Source: JAIBAI01 sp044238875 (GTDB lineage: Bacteria > Bacteroidota > Bacteroidia > M30B66). Taken from it: a stretch of 15,967 nt of DNA. Shown here piece after piece: positions 1 to 7,898 of this stretch; the stretch's first letter is position 1, and each line of letters begins with the position of its first letter. The stretch is from NCBI GenBank assembly GCA_044238875.1, contig JBIICM010000040.1:1-15967 (forward strand), in the 5' to 3' direction. The translations under genes were made by a program, and so were the position numbers. The notes below the pieces were generated by a model. That model saw only the letters and a program-made list of their open reading frames with translations, was not told where the DNA came from and did not search any database.

Positions 1-39
1 TACATAATCCGGGTTTAAAGACCTCACCCAATGCATGGG

Positions 40-528
40 TCAATAGTCCACGCCGTCACCCTCAAAGTAATCAACCTCGAGACCGTCTAAACCCAATCTG
101 ATTTCAATATCGCTTCCGTTTTCGAACTTAAGCACGATGCTATCGTTGAGCATGCCCTTTTCGTGCTTAAACAGGCTTGGTGTGATGGCCTTGGCTAAAT
201 TCTCTGACCATATTTCATGGGCTGAAACATTCCTGCTTTCAAGGGTAACCACTCCTTTAAACTCATCACGCAGGTTAGCACGAATCAAATCAAAATCAGG
301 CGCTCCCAACTTGATACCATCGGTTTCAATGCCGGCGGTTAAAAAGAGCTTATTCCCGCTGCTGAACTGTAGCTCAATCCAGTCGAGTACTTCGAAATGC
401 TGACCCTGTGATTTGTTTACCCAAAAATGATAGTGAACGCCTGAAATGGTTTCATTCACCAAAGCAAGCAGCTTATAAACCTCCTCTGCGCTGAAAAGGT
501 CGTCGAAACCGGGATAATCTTCTTCCAT
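40..528 (-). CDS. Small acidic hypothetical protein, last gene of the protease operon
   Basis: I do not recognise this family. From the ATG at 528 the product is 162 residues, cytoplasmic (no signal peptide or membrane segment) and acidic, with a terminal DYFEGDGVDY. It opens MEEDYPGFDD and looks like a mixed alpha/beta fold with alternating hydrophobic strands (for example WIELQFSSGNKLFLTAG and DSIVLKFENGSDIEIRLG). The frame can be extended to a TTG at 546, giving 168 residues, but the in-frame ATG is the more ordinary choice. Neither start has a Shine-Dalgarno sequence. It lies 34 bases after the prolyl oligopeptidase stop codon on the same strand, so co-transcription is likely. An immunity- or adaptor-like role is possible but unsupported. 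That it is a real gene rests on its full-length open frame, protein-like composition and placement. Confidence 0.75.
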   Translation of the reverse strand: MEEDYPGFDDLFSAEEVYKLLALVNETISGVHYHFWVNKSQGQHFEVLDWIELQFSSGNKLFLTAGIETDGIKLGAPDFDLIRANLRDEFKGVVTLESRNVSAHEIWSENLAKAITPSLFKHEKGMLNDSIVLKFENGSDIEIRLGLDGLEVDYFEGDGVDY

Positions 529-562
529 ACCACAAAAATAGCGCAATCAATTGGGAATAGGC

Positions 563-2674
563 TCAGCGATCATCATCTTTCAAAGCACTTTCAGTCTGAT
601 GCAGAATAAACGAATAAATATCAGCACTGAGCGCAATTGACTTGCTGAGCGCAGTACCTGCGCCATGTCCGGCATCGGTTTCAATACGAATCAACACAGG
701 CTGATCACCTGTTTGTTGGGCCTGAAGGTTGGCCGTGAACTTGTAGGAATGCGCAGGAACAACGCGGTCGTCATGATCTGAGGTGGTAACCAGGGTTGCC
801 GGATACGGTGCCGGAGTGGCATTGTGCAGGGGAGAGTAATCGAGCAGGTATCTAAACTGTTTGGGATCATCAGACGATCCGTATTCGCTTACCCAACCCC
901 AGCCTACGGTGAACTTTTGAAAACGCAGCATATCCATTACCCCTACCTGGGGTATGGCTACCTTAAATAGATCAGGCCGCTGGGTCATGACAGCACCGAT
1001 AAGCAAACCGCCATTCGACCTGCCCTGGATGGCCAGTCTGGAAGGAGAAGTGTATCTGGCTGCATGCAAGAACTCGGCACATGCGATAAAGTCGTTAAAT
1101 ACCTGCTGTTTTTTTTCAAGCATGCCCGCTTCATGCCACGCTCGCCCGTATTCCCCGCCTCCCCGGATGCAGGCCTGGGCATAGACACCACCCTTTTCGA
1201 GAAACGAAATCAGGGAGGGGTTGAACTGGGGCCGCAGGCTGATGTTAAAGCCTCCATATGCATAGAGAAGGGCTGGATTTTCACCGTTCAGTAAAAGCCC
1301 TTTCCTGTGCACAATAAACAAGGGAATTTTTACTCCATCAGGCTGACTAACGAACTCCCGGCGAATTACAAACTGATCAGGGTCAAAACGGAGTTCCGGC
1401 TTCCGAAACACTTCAGAATGGCCGCTTTTCAGATGATAAGCATACAGGGTGGCAGGCCGGTTGAACGACGAAAAAGAGTAGTACAAAACGGTATCTTCTT
1501 TTTCGCCTGCAAACCCTTCCACGCTTCCCATGTCGGGCAATTGCACTTCCCTGATCAGCTTCCCGGTGCGTGTTAACTGAACCACCCTGGAACAGGCATG
1601 CTGCAGGTAATTAAGAAACAGGCTGCCGGCAGAGGCTTCTACATGCTGCAGGATATCGTCATTTTCGGACACAATCTCCTGCCAGTTCTCCTTGCCGGGG
1701 CGCTTGGGGTCAACCTTAACAATGCGGTAATGCGGGGCGTCTTCATCGGTAAGCACCAGCAGATGCCCATCTTCATTGTCGATCACCGTGCTTTTATTCC
1801 TGAATCCGGTAAACAGGGGCTTAAACGATTTCTCACTGCTCCGGGTATCTCTGTACCAGGTTTCATGCCCGTCGGTTCCTTCGCTGATGCTGAGCAACAA
1901 AAATCTTCCATCGCGCGTGGTACTGAGGCTATGGTAACGCAAGGGATGTGCCTTGTCGTCATAAATCAGTTTGTCATTGTCCTGCGTGTCGCCCAAGCGG
2001 TGGTAATACACCGCATGGCACCTGTTTTGTCCTGATAATTCCGACCCAGACTCAGGCTTAGGATAACGCGAATAATAAAACCCTTTTCCGTCCCAGGCGG
2101 CAGCCGAAAATTTTACCCATTCAATGCGGTCATCTAATTCCTTTCCGGTACTCACTTCCCGAATACGTATTTCCGACCAATCGCTGCCTGCCTTGCTGAG
2201 CGAATAAGCCAGATGTTTTTTATCCTTTGAAATCCCCGCAATACCTACTGAAACGGTTCCCTGTTGCGACAAGGTATTGGGATCAATAAATACCTGATGC
2301 TTTCCGGCAATGCCTTTTTTCACATACAAAACAGCCTGATTTTGCAGCCCGGAATTGCCCCAGGAGAAATAATAATCGCCTGCCCGCAACGGAACCCACC
2401 ATTTTTCGTAATTGTTCAGTTCGGTGATGCGCGATTTCAGCTCCTCCCTGAAGGGAATCTTACCGAGGTAATCAAATGTAAGCGCATTTTGCGACCGGAT
2501 CCAACTGCGTGTTTCGGCGGCTGTATCGTTTTCGAGCCAACGGTAAGAATCTGGCACCGTTATGCCGTGATAGGTATCGCTGGCATTCCCCTTTTTGCTG
2601 AGCGGATAGTGTAGCGCCTGCGCCAGCAGCGATAACGTACCTCCGCAAAGGAAGAGAACAAGGCAGATACGCAT
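563..2674 (-). CDS. Prolyl oligopeptidase (S9A family serine peptidase), exported
   Basis: This 703-residue protein should cleave short peptides after proline. Residues 1-19 form a signal peptide (hydrophobic core LVLFLCGGTLSLLAQ), pointing to the periplasm. The N-terminal family region starts near residue 22 (YPLSKKG, then PDSYRWLEND at 41-50). A seven-bladed propeller fills about 75-430 and an alpha/beta-hydrolase domain about 435-690. Visible active-site elements are YAYGGF (471-476, oxyanion side), the nucleophile S553 in GRSNGG, D635 in DHDDRVVP and H670 in AGHGAG. Length and motif order match the family. The nucleophile elbow reads GRSNGG where GGSNGG is usual. The start ATG overlaps the stop of the upstream M16 gene by one base (TGATG), implying translational coupling. 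A propeller of this type admits only oligopeptides, which suits a partner acting after a larger protease. The family assignment is secure; the exact substrates are unknown. Confidence 0.95.
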   Translation of the reverse strand: MRICLVLFLCGGTLSLLAQALHYPLSKKGNASDTYHGITVPDSYRWLENDTAAETRSWIRSQNALTFDYLGKIPFREELKSRITELNNYEKWWVPLRAGDYYFSWGNSGLQNQAVLYVKKGIAGKHQVFIDPNTLSQQGTVSVGIAGISKDKKHLAYSLSKAGSDWSEIRIREVSTGKELDDRIEWVKFSAAAWDGKGFYYSRYPKPESGSELSGQNRCHAVYYHRLGDTQDNDKLIYDDKAHPLRYHSLSTTRDGRFLLLSISEGTDGHETWYRDTRSSEKSFKPLFTGFRNKSTVIDNEDGHLLVLTDEDAPHYRIVKVDPKRPGKENWQEIVSENDDILQHVEASAGSLFLNYLQHACSRVVQLTRTGKLIREVQLPDMGSVEGFAGEKEDTVLYYSFSSFNRPATLYAYHLKSGHSEVFRKPELRFDPDQFVIRREFVSQPDGVKIPLFIVHRKGLLLNGENPALLYAYGGFNISLRPQFNPSLISFLEKGGVYAQACIRGGGEYGRAWHEAGMLEKKQQVFNDFIACAEFLHAARYTSPSRLAIQGRSNGGLLIGAVMTQRPDLFKVAIPQVGVMDMLRFQKFTVGWGWVSEYGSSDDPKQFRYLLDYSPLHNATPAPYPATLVTTSDHDDRVVPAHSYKFTANLQAQQTGDQPVLIRIETDAGHGAGTALSKSIALSADIYSFILHQTESALKDDDR

Positions 2675-5502
2675 CAGTTCACAGGCCGTCCGTCTGCATC
2701 CAGTTCAACCACTTCGTATCCCAGTTTCTTAACAGGTTCCATGACTTTCGCTTTGTCACCTACCACCACCACAATCATTTTCTCGAGCGGCAGATAGCGT
2801 TTGGCGAAGGAATCGATATCGTTCTTGGTGATTTGCTGCAGGATTTTATTTTGCCGGTCAACCACGCCTTTATCGAGGTTATAGTCAACCAGGCGCTGCA
2901 GAAAGGAAGCCTTTTTAAACGGCGTTTCATATTTCAGGGCATCCTGCTGACCTCGCGAGCTTTTGGTAAAAGCCAGTTCCTCTTCGGTGATTCCGGAAGC
3001 CCGGTAAAGCGCCATCTCCGCAAAAAAGTCGGCAATGGCAGAATCTGTTTTCTCTGCTTTTACCCCTGCAGAAGCGGTGAAAGGCCCTGTGAACTTTGTG
3101 CCTGAAAATCCTGAAAAGGCCCCGTAGGTAAAGCCCCGTTTTTCTCGCAGGGTAAGGTTGAGCCTGCTGTTGAAGTTTCCGCCCAACTGGAAATTCATGA
3201 TCCCGCATTTGAAGAACTCTCCTTCGGCATCATAGGGCAATGCCAGGTAGCCGATACGTATTTCCGATTGAGGTGCGTTTTCCTTGTTCACAAAATAGAT
3301 CCGGGTTTTTTCGATTTTCGGCGTTTCAGGAAAGCTCACTTCCGGAGGGGCTGCCACGGTCCAGTTGCGAATCCCCGTCAGTTTCTGGTTGATTTCTGCC
3401 TGATTGATTTGGCCTACTGCAACCAGGGTCGCTTTGCCAGGCACGAGGTTTTTCCGGTAAAATGCCTTCACATCGTCAAGCGAAACGGATTCGACGGATT
3501 TCAGCGTTCCGTTCACCGGAATACCGAAGATATGCTCACCGTAAATAAGTTTGTTATACACATTGCTGGCGATGGTGGATGCCCGGGTAGATTCATTGGC
3601 AATGGCGGCCAGCAGTTGTGATTTTTCGAGTCGGAATTCTGCGGTATCAAAGCGTGGATGAAACAGGTTCTCTTCGAGCAGCTTTAGCGTGGCATCGAGG
3701 TTTTTCCGGAGTGAAAATACCTTCACGTATATATTTTCCCGGTCGGCGCTGAAGCTTAACTCGCTGCCTAACTTTTCGAGGGCTTTGGTCTTTTGTTCAG
3801 TCGTGTACTGTTCGGTCGATTGACCCATCATGCCCGCCAGCAGCTGGGCTATACCTGATTTGCCCGGATCTTCTGAAGCATGTCCGGCCGGAATGGTCAG
3901 CAACAGTGAAACCGTAGGCAGATCCTTATCTTCTGTTCCAATTACCTGAATTCCATTGGTCCAGGTTTCCTGCCAGAAAGCGGGAAGCTTGACAACCGGA
4001 TTGGCGCCCGGAAGGGGTTGTTTGCTCCGGTCGAAGGAATCGCTCGCCTTGACATACCTAAGGTTTTTATATTCTGCGCCTTCGACCCCCTGTTCATCGG
4101 AGGAGATTTTCGGGAAGAAATTATCTTCCTTTACCACATCTTTCTTTCCTTTGGCAAAAACGCTGATGATCACCGATGGCTTTCCCTTCAGATAGGTGTT
4201 ATAAACCCGGATGACATCCTCTTGCTTCAGCTTCTTGAGGGCTTCCAGTTCCTTTGCAATGTAATTCGGATTGCCTTTAAAGGTTTGGTAGGAAGCCAAC
4301 TTGGCGGCTTTTCCGGAAACGCTCTCCAATCCCTGAATCATATCGGCCTCCAGTTTGTTTTTAAAGCGGATCAGGTCTTCATCCGAAACACCACGGGTTT
4401 CAAACTGGGCAATGGCTTCCCGCATGAGTTTCTCCATTTCGGCCAGGCTTTTTCCGGGTTGGGGAATCCCCTGGATCATAAAGGAGCCGGCCAGCTCCTG
4501 ACAGGGATTAAAGGCATTGGCCTGCAGGGCGATATTGGTCTTCACCAGGCTTTGGTAAAGCAGGGAGGTTTGACCTCCGCCAATGATCTCGGCCAGCAGG
4601 TCGAGCGGAAGTTCATCGGGATGTCCGGAATATACCGTTGGAAAACTTAGTTGTACGAGTGGGTAGCGGATGTTATCCTCGTAGGAAATGTAACGGTCTT
4701 TATCAAGAACAACGGGCTTTTTTTCCATGGCCTTTACTTCTGGACCGCGCGGAATGGATCCGAAGTATTTTTCTGCCAGCTTCAGCACCTGTGTCGGGTC
4801 GATATCGCCGGCAACCGTAAGCACGGCATTGTTGGGTCCATACCAACGGAGGAAGAAACGCTTCAGGTCATCCACATTTACCCGGTCGAGGTCTTTCATA
4901 TACCCGATCGTTGGCCAGGAATAGGGATGCCCGTATGGATAAAGTGCCTGGGATACTTTTTCGTTCACCAGGCCATAGGGGCGGTTGTCATAATTCTGGC
5001 CCCGCTCGTTTTTTACCGTGGCACGCTGTATCTCAAACTTTTGCTGGGTTACGGCATCCAGCAGGAAGCCCATCCGGTCGGCCTCCAGCCATAGGGCGGT
5101 TTCCAGGTGATTGGACGGAAGGGTCTCAAAATAATTGGTGCGGTCGGCGGTAGTGGTACCGTTCAATGTTCCGCCGGCCTCTGAAACGATCCGGAAATGC
5201 TGCTCATCGCCGACGTGGTCAGACCCCTGAAACATCATATGTTCAAAGAAATGCGCAAATCCTGAGCGCCCCAGTTCTTCCCTGGCTGAACCTACATGGT
5301 AGGTAACATCCACATGTACGATCGGATCGCTCTTGTCAACATGCAGCAGTACGGTTAATCCGTTGGGCAGCACATATTTTTCGTAGGGGATGAGGATTTC
5401 GTCCTCTTTGCGGACAACTTTTTCGATTAGTTTTGGTTGGGCATGAACAGGTAAACAACCCGCACCAGCGATGGCAACTAACAGGAATACTATTCTGAAC
5501 AT
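2674..5502 (-). CDS. Exported two-domain M16 zinc metalloprotease (pitrilysin/insulinase family)
   Basis: This is a 942-residue peptidase with an N-terminal export signal (MFRIVFLLVAIAGAGCLPVHAQ). Signal peptidase I cleavage near residue 21 is likely; C16 is a poor lipobox because position -3 is G. The catalytic half is about 35-450, with the inverted zinc motif HFFEH (H84, E87, H88), a third ligand at E166 in TVKNERGQ, and GTTTADRTNYFE nearby. The second half, about 505-930, lacks HxxEH (GIAQLLAGMM stands in its place). It keeps the glycine-rich segment and the R785/Y792 pair of LREKRGFTY that the non-catalytic M16 half uses for substrate binding. Both halves are thus fused in one chain, a common arrangement in Bacteroidota. 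Such clamshell enzymes degrade peptides and small unfolded proteins. It is the first gene of the operon, followed by the coupled prolyl oligopeptidase. The ATG at 5502 has an A-rich leader and gives a complete signal peptide. Confidence 0.95.
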   Translation of the reverse strand: MFRIVFLLVAIAGAGCLPVHAQPKLIEKVVRKEDEILIPYEKYVLPNGLTVLLHVDKSDPIVHVDVTYHVGSAREELGRSGFAHFFEHMMFQGSDHVGDEQHFRIVSEAGGTLNGTTTADRTNYFETLPSNHLETALWLEADRMGFLLDAVTQQKFEIQRATVKNERGQNYDNRPYGLVNEKVSQALYPYGHPYSWPTIGYMKDLDRVNVDDLKRFFLRWYGPNNAVLTVAGDIDPTQVLKLAEKYFGSIPRGPEVKAMEKKPVVLDKDRYISYEDNIRYPLVQLSFPTVYSGHPDELPLDLLAEIIGGGQTSLLYQSLVKTNIALQANAFNPCQELAGSFMIQGIPQPGKSLAEMEKLMREAIAQFETRGVSDEDLIRFKNKLEADMIQGLESVSGKAAKLASYQTFKGNPNYIAKELEALKKLKQEDVIRVYNTYLKGKPSVIISVFAKGKKDVVKEDNFFPKISSDEQGVEGAEYKNLRYVKASDSFDRSKQPLPGANPVVKLPAFWQETWTNGIQVIGTEDKDLPTVSLLLTIPAGHASEDPGKSGIAQLLAGMMGQSTEQYTTEQKTKALEKLGSELSFSADRENIYVKVFSLRKNLDATLKLLEENLFHPRFDTAEFRLEKSQLLAAIANESTRASTIASNVYNKLIYGEHIFGIPVNGTLKSVESVSLDDVKAFYRKNLVPGKATLVAVGQINQAEINQKLTGIRNWTVAAPPEVSFPETPKIEKTRIYFVNKENAPQSEIRIGYLALPYDAEGEFFKCGIMNFQLGGNFNSRLNLTLREKRGFTYGAFSGFSGTKFTGPFTASAGVKAEKTDSAIADFFAEMALYRASGITEEELAFTKSSRGQQDALKYETPFKKASFLQRLVDYNLDKGVVDRQNKILQQITKNDIDSFAKRYLPLEKMIVVVVGDKAKVMEPVKKLGYEVVELDADGRPVN

Positions 5503-5532
5503 TCGTTTCTATTGTTTTCGGGTGCAATGATA

Positions 5533-5546
5533 TGTAAACGTTTGCA
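5533..5546. promoter_or_regulatory. LacI-family operator-like palindrome upstream of the protease operon
   Basis: TGTAAACGTTTGCA has a perfect 8-bp core (AAACGTTT) with a central CG step and near-symmetric flanks (TGT/GCA). That is the shape of LacI/CcpA-family operators. It lies 31-44 bases upstream of the M16 start codon, within the likely promoter region. I found no convincing TTG/TAnnTTTG pair for this operon; TATCATTG on the minus strand just downstream is one mismatch from a -7 box but lacks a correctly spaced -33. Regulation by a LacI-type repressor is inference. Confidence 0.35.
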
Positions 5547-5678
5547 AATCTTTTAGATTTTTAGGGCAAAAGAAGATACTTTTTTAACCCTCGATCGGTT
5601 TAAATAAAAAATGTAAAAGAATCGAAATAACACTTGATTCCATTGACATATGCAACCTGCTATCCGAATTGTGGGTGA

Positions 5679-5693
5679 CCGCCATACTGGTGG
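5679..5693. repeat. Short inverted repeat (6-bp stem, 3-base loop)
   Basis: CCGCCA (5679-5684) and TGGTGG (5688-5693) pair with one G-T wobble around a TAC loop. It is the first of a series of hairpins in the intergenic region. Alone it could be chance. Confidence 0.35.
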
Positions 5694-5763
5694 GACGAGG
5701 CTCGAGATTCCAACTGGGAGCGGCCTTGGAGAAATAAGCCGGGATCCCGCAGAGGCTTTGAAG

Positions 5764-5785
5764 CATCCTGATCACTATCGGGATG
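5764..5785. repeat. Hairpin with 9-bp stem in the intergenic region
   Basis: CATCCTGAT (5764-5772) and ATCGGGATG (5777-5785) form a nine-pair stem with one G-T wobble around the loop CACT. Sequences of the ATCC(C/T)GAT...ATCGGGAT type are, from memory, frequent between genes in Bacteroidota. There is no T-run after it on the plus strand, so it is not a typical terminator. Confidence 0.55.
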
Positions 5786-5825
5786 GCCGTAACTTTCAGA
5801 AACCCGGAATTAAACATTTACTTAC

Positions 5826-5860
5826 TTTTTCGCGGTGAGTTTTTTGGCCATAGCGAAAAA
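5826..5860. repeat. Inverted repeat TTTTTCGC / GCGAAAAA
   Basis: The arms at 5826-5833 and 5853-5860 are perfectly complementary over 8 bases with a 19-base spacer. It sits between two other hairpins and is probably part of the same structured element. Confidence 0.5.
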
Positions 5861-5906
5861 CCTGATTCGGGTGGCTTATTTCCCCACAGCCTTGACTTTT
5901 TTGCAC

Positions 5907-5928
5907 CTTTTTTGGTCAGGCAAAAAAG
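5907..5928. repeat. Perfect hairpin CTTTTTTG / CAAAAAAG
   Basis: The arms at 5907-5914 and 5921-5928 pair perfectly over 8 bases around a GTCAGG loop. The stem is mostly A-T and carries U- or A-runs within the stem rather than after it, so it is a weak candidate for a two-way terminator. A dispersed-repeat origin seems as likely, since this motif type recurs in Bacteroidota intergenic DNA as far as I recall. Confidence 0.5.
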
Positions 5929-5990
5929 TGAAGAAAACCATGATCAATCAAACCGCTCAACGGGATATTATACCATTTTTTGCCAGTACA

Positions 5991-6020
5991 TTGAATCGCT
6001 CAATGGATTTTATATTTTTG
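5991..6020 (+). promoter_or_regulatory. Bacteroidota-type promoter for the sensor kinase gene
   Basis: TTG at 5991-5993, a 19-base spacer and TATTTTTG at 6013-6020 match the Bacteroidota housekeeping promoter (-33 TTG / -7 TAnnTTTG) with ideal spacing and a perfect -7 box. Transcription would start near 6024-6028, leaving a leader of only about 6-10 bases before the ATG at 6034. Confidence 0.7.
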
Positions 6021-6033
6021 CCTATATGCTAAA

Positions 6034-7869
6034 ATGAACAGACCAATTAATTTTGCGGAAAAGTATTGGATACGCGTTCTTAGAAAATTGGTAATATTTT
6101 CCATTCTCATTTTAAGCAACGTTACTATTTTCTGCCAGAATATTTCTAGTAATATTGACTCACTTACCGATGTTTTATCAAGACATTATAACGATACATC
6201 GAGGGTAAATATATTAAATAACCTTTCAAAATATTCAGCTCAGGCAGGCAATTACGCAGGCTCAATACAATATGCAAAGGAAGGTTTAGCGCTCGGAAAA
6301 AAACTAAATTATAAAAAAGGTGTCGTATCTGCTTATAATAACATAGGCAATACATTTTTAGCACAAGGAGAATACGCCCGCGCCTTGGAACATCTATTAG
6401 CAGCTTTAAAAATTTCAGAGGAAATCGGATATAAGCTGGGACTTACTGAAACCTTTAACAACATCGGTGGCATTTATCTCAATAAAGAGCAATTTTCAGA
6501 GGCCATTAAAAATCATTCAGCGGCTTTGAAGGTAGCGCTTGAAATAAATAATAAGCCCCGGATAGCCGCCTCATATGGCAATCTAGGAATTGATTACGCG
6601 CGGATGAAACGATATAAAGAAGCAAAAGAAAACTATACCCTTTGTTTAAATATGTATACGGAAATTGGCGATATGAGGGGTATTACCTTATCTTATGTAA
6701 ACCTGGGATCACTTTTTACCCAAATGAATAATTATACTGAAGCTGAGAAATATTTAAAAAAGGGGCTTCAACTTTCGGGAGAAGGGGGTTATAAACCGGG
6801 CATGGCCGCCTGTTATTTAAATTTGGGAGATATAGCTATAAAGACAAAACGGCTTCAGGAAGCCCATGCATATTTTTTAAAAGGTATGCAGACCAGCAAG
6901 GAAATTGGCAGCAAGGACTTTATCCGGAAAAATTATCTGGGTTTGTCTCTTGTTGATAGTACCCGCGGGGATTTTAAGAGTGCTTATTTGAATTTCCGTT
7001 CTTATTCGGCAATTAAGGATAGTTTGTTGAGTGAGGAGTCAGATAAACAAATTTCACAATTAAAGATAAAGTATGAAACCCAGAAAAAAGACAGGGAAAT
7101 AGCATTGCTGAACAGCGAGAAAAAAGTGACCATTGCTGAACTGGAGAAGCAGCGTATAATTAAGTATATTGGTTTTTTAATTGCAGCTCTGATAGTAATA
7201 GTAACAGTACTTGTATTGAATAATATCCGAATTCAGAATAAGGCTACACAGCTTGCCAAAGCGAATGAAGTCAGATTAAAAATCTCAAGAGATTTACATG
7301 ATGAAATTGGTGCAGGTCTTACCTCTATATCCATGATATGCGAGCAGGGTAAACTAAAAAGTTCTGGGGAAGATCAGATACGGATCTATGATCGAATTGG
7401 CAATCAATCACGCAGGGTGAGTGGGATGCTGAATGAAGTGGTTTGGGCCTCCAATCCAGAAAACGATCATCTGTCGAGATTATTAAGTTACATGAGGAAT
7501 TATATTTCAAAATTCTTTGAAGATTCCTCCACACATTGTAAACTTGATCTGCCGGAAAATTTACCCGAGTTATCGCTTAAACCAGATGTAAGCAGGAATT
7601 TGTTCTATGTGCTAAAGGAGGCTTTAAATAATTGTGCAAAACACAGCGACGCAGCCAATGTAGAAGTCTCATTCCGGATTGATTCCAGCTACAATTATAA
7701 ATTAGTTATACAGGATAATGGAAAAGGTTTTGATTTGAGTTCCCTTCCTGAGCACAGGAGCGGATTCGGGAATATGCGACGCCGCATCGAGGATATTCAT
7801 GGACGGTTCGACATCCGCTCGCAGCCCGGTAAAGGTGTTTGTATCGAAATCAGAGGTGGTTTAGCCTAG
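6034..7869 (+). CDS. TPR-sensor histidine kinase (HisKA_3, NarL/DegS type)
   Basis: This 611-residue membrane kinase should pass a signal from outside the inner membrane to the response regulator 116 bases downstream. Residues about 17-35 (KLVIFSILILSNVTIFCQ) are an export signal. Six TPR units follow at about 57-330; their Y/F-x-N-(I/L)-G motifs fall at residues 101, 141, 181, 221, 261 and 301, an exact 40-residue period. A charged coiled coil (335-375) leads to one membrane helix (378-397). The HisKA_3 domain has phospho-acceptor H422 in RDLHDEIGAGLTS. The ATPase domain has the N box EALNNCAKHS (529-538), DNGKGF (561-566) and GFGNMRRR (577-584). There is no receiver domain, so a separate partner is needed. 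TPRs on the periplasmic side suggest sensing of a protein or peptide, but the ligand is unknown. The gene looks more AT-rich than the protease operon. Confidence 0.93.
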   Translation: MNRPINFAEKYWIRVLRKLVIFSILILSNVTIFCQNISSNIDSLTDVLSRHYNDTSRVNILNNLSKYSAQAGNYAGSIQYAKEGLALGKKLNYKKGVVSAYNNIGNTFLAQGEYARALEHLLAALKISEEIGYKLGLTETFNNIGGIYLNKEQFSEAIKNHSAALKVALEINNKPRIAASYGNLGIDYARMKRYKEAKENYTLCLNMYTEIGDMRGITLSYVNLGSLFTQMNNYTEAEKYLKKGLQLSGEGGYKPGMAACYLNLGDIAIKTKRLQEAHAYFLKGMQTSKEIGSKDFIRKNYLGLSLVDSTRGDFKSAYLNFRSYSAIKDSLLSEESDKQISQLKIKYETQKKDREIALLNSEKKVTIAELEKQRIIKYIGFLIAALIVIVTVLVLNNIRIQNKATQLAKANEVRLKISRDLHDEIGAGLTSISMICEQGKLKSSGEDQIRIYDRIGNQSRRVSGMLNEVVWASNPENDHLSRLLSYMRNYISKFFEDSSTHCKLDLPENLPELSLKPDVSRNLFYVLKEALNNCAKHSDAANVEVSFRIDSSYNYKLVIQDNGKGFDLSSLPEHRSGFGNMRRRIEDIHGRFDIRSQPGKGVCIEIRGGLA

Positions 7870-7898
7870 TGCCTGTCATCGCTCCTGCTGATAATTTT

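Larger units (their letters stand above)
5503..6033. other. Divergent intergenic region (531 bp) with several hairpins, no convincing gene
   Basis: This stretch separates the leftward protease operon from the rightward kinase gene. The short open frames in it (longest about 84 codons) overlap each other in several frames and look like no known protein, so I call no gene. It contains the operator-like palindrome near 5540, inverted repeats at 5679-5693, 5740-5749, 5764-5785, 5826-5860 and 5907-5928, and the kinase promoter at 5991-6020. The part from about 5640 to 5960 is richer in GC and in structure than a plain promoter region. It reminds me of short dispersed intergenic repeats common in Bacteroidota genomes, whose chance translations are often annotated as small hypothetical proteins. 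That resemblance is recollection and needs a genome comparison. Confidence 0.5.

Noticed and set aside
26..40. ACCCA-ATGCA-TGGGT inverted repeat as an operon terminator
   Set aside because: Only a 5-bp stem, no T-run on either side, and it overlaps the stop codon of the small acidic protein.
4018..4650. A 210-codon plus-strand open frame inside the M16 protease gene
   Set aside because: It is antisense to a protease frame with intact motifs and has no protein-like domain; it is a shadow of that gene.
5740..5749. CGGGATCCCG palindrome as a separate operator
   Set aside because: Short, self-complementary without a loop, and already part of the hairpin-dense element; no promoter adjoins it.
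5584..5817. A 77-codon minus-strand frame in the intergenic region
   Set aside because: Odd composition, no initiation signal, and it overlaps a plus-strand frame of similar size; no evidence that it is a gene.
5835..6032. A 65-codon frame and an overlapping 84-codon frame just before the kinase gene
   Set aside because: The two frames overlap each other, run through hairpins and the kinase promoter, and look like chance translations of a repeat-like element.
5503..6033. tRNA, riboswitch or attachment site in the large intergenic region
   Set aside because: No cloverleaf, no recognisable riboswitch core and no integrase gene nearby.
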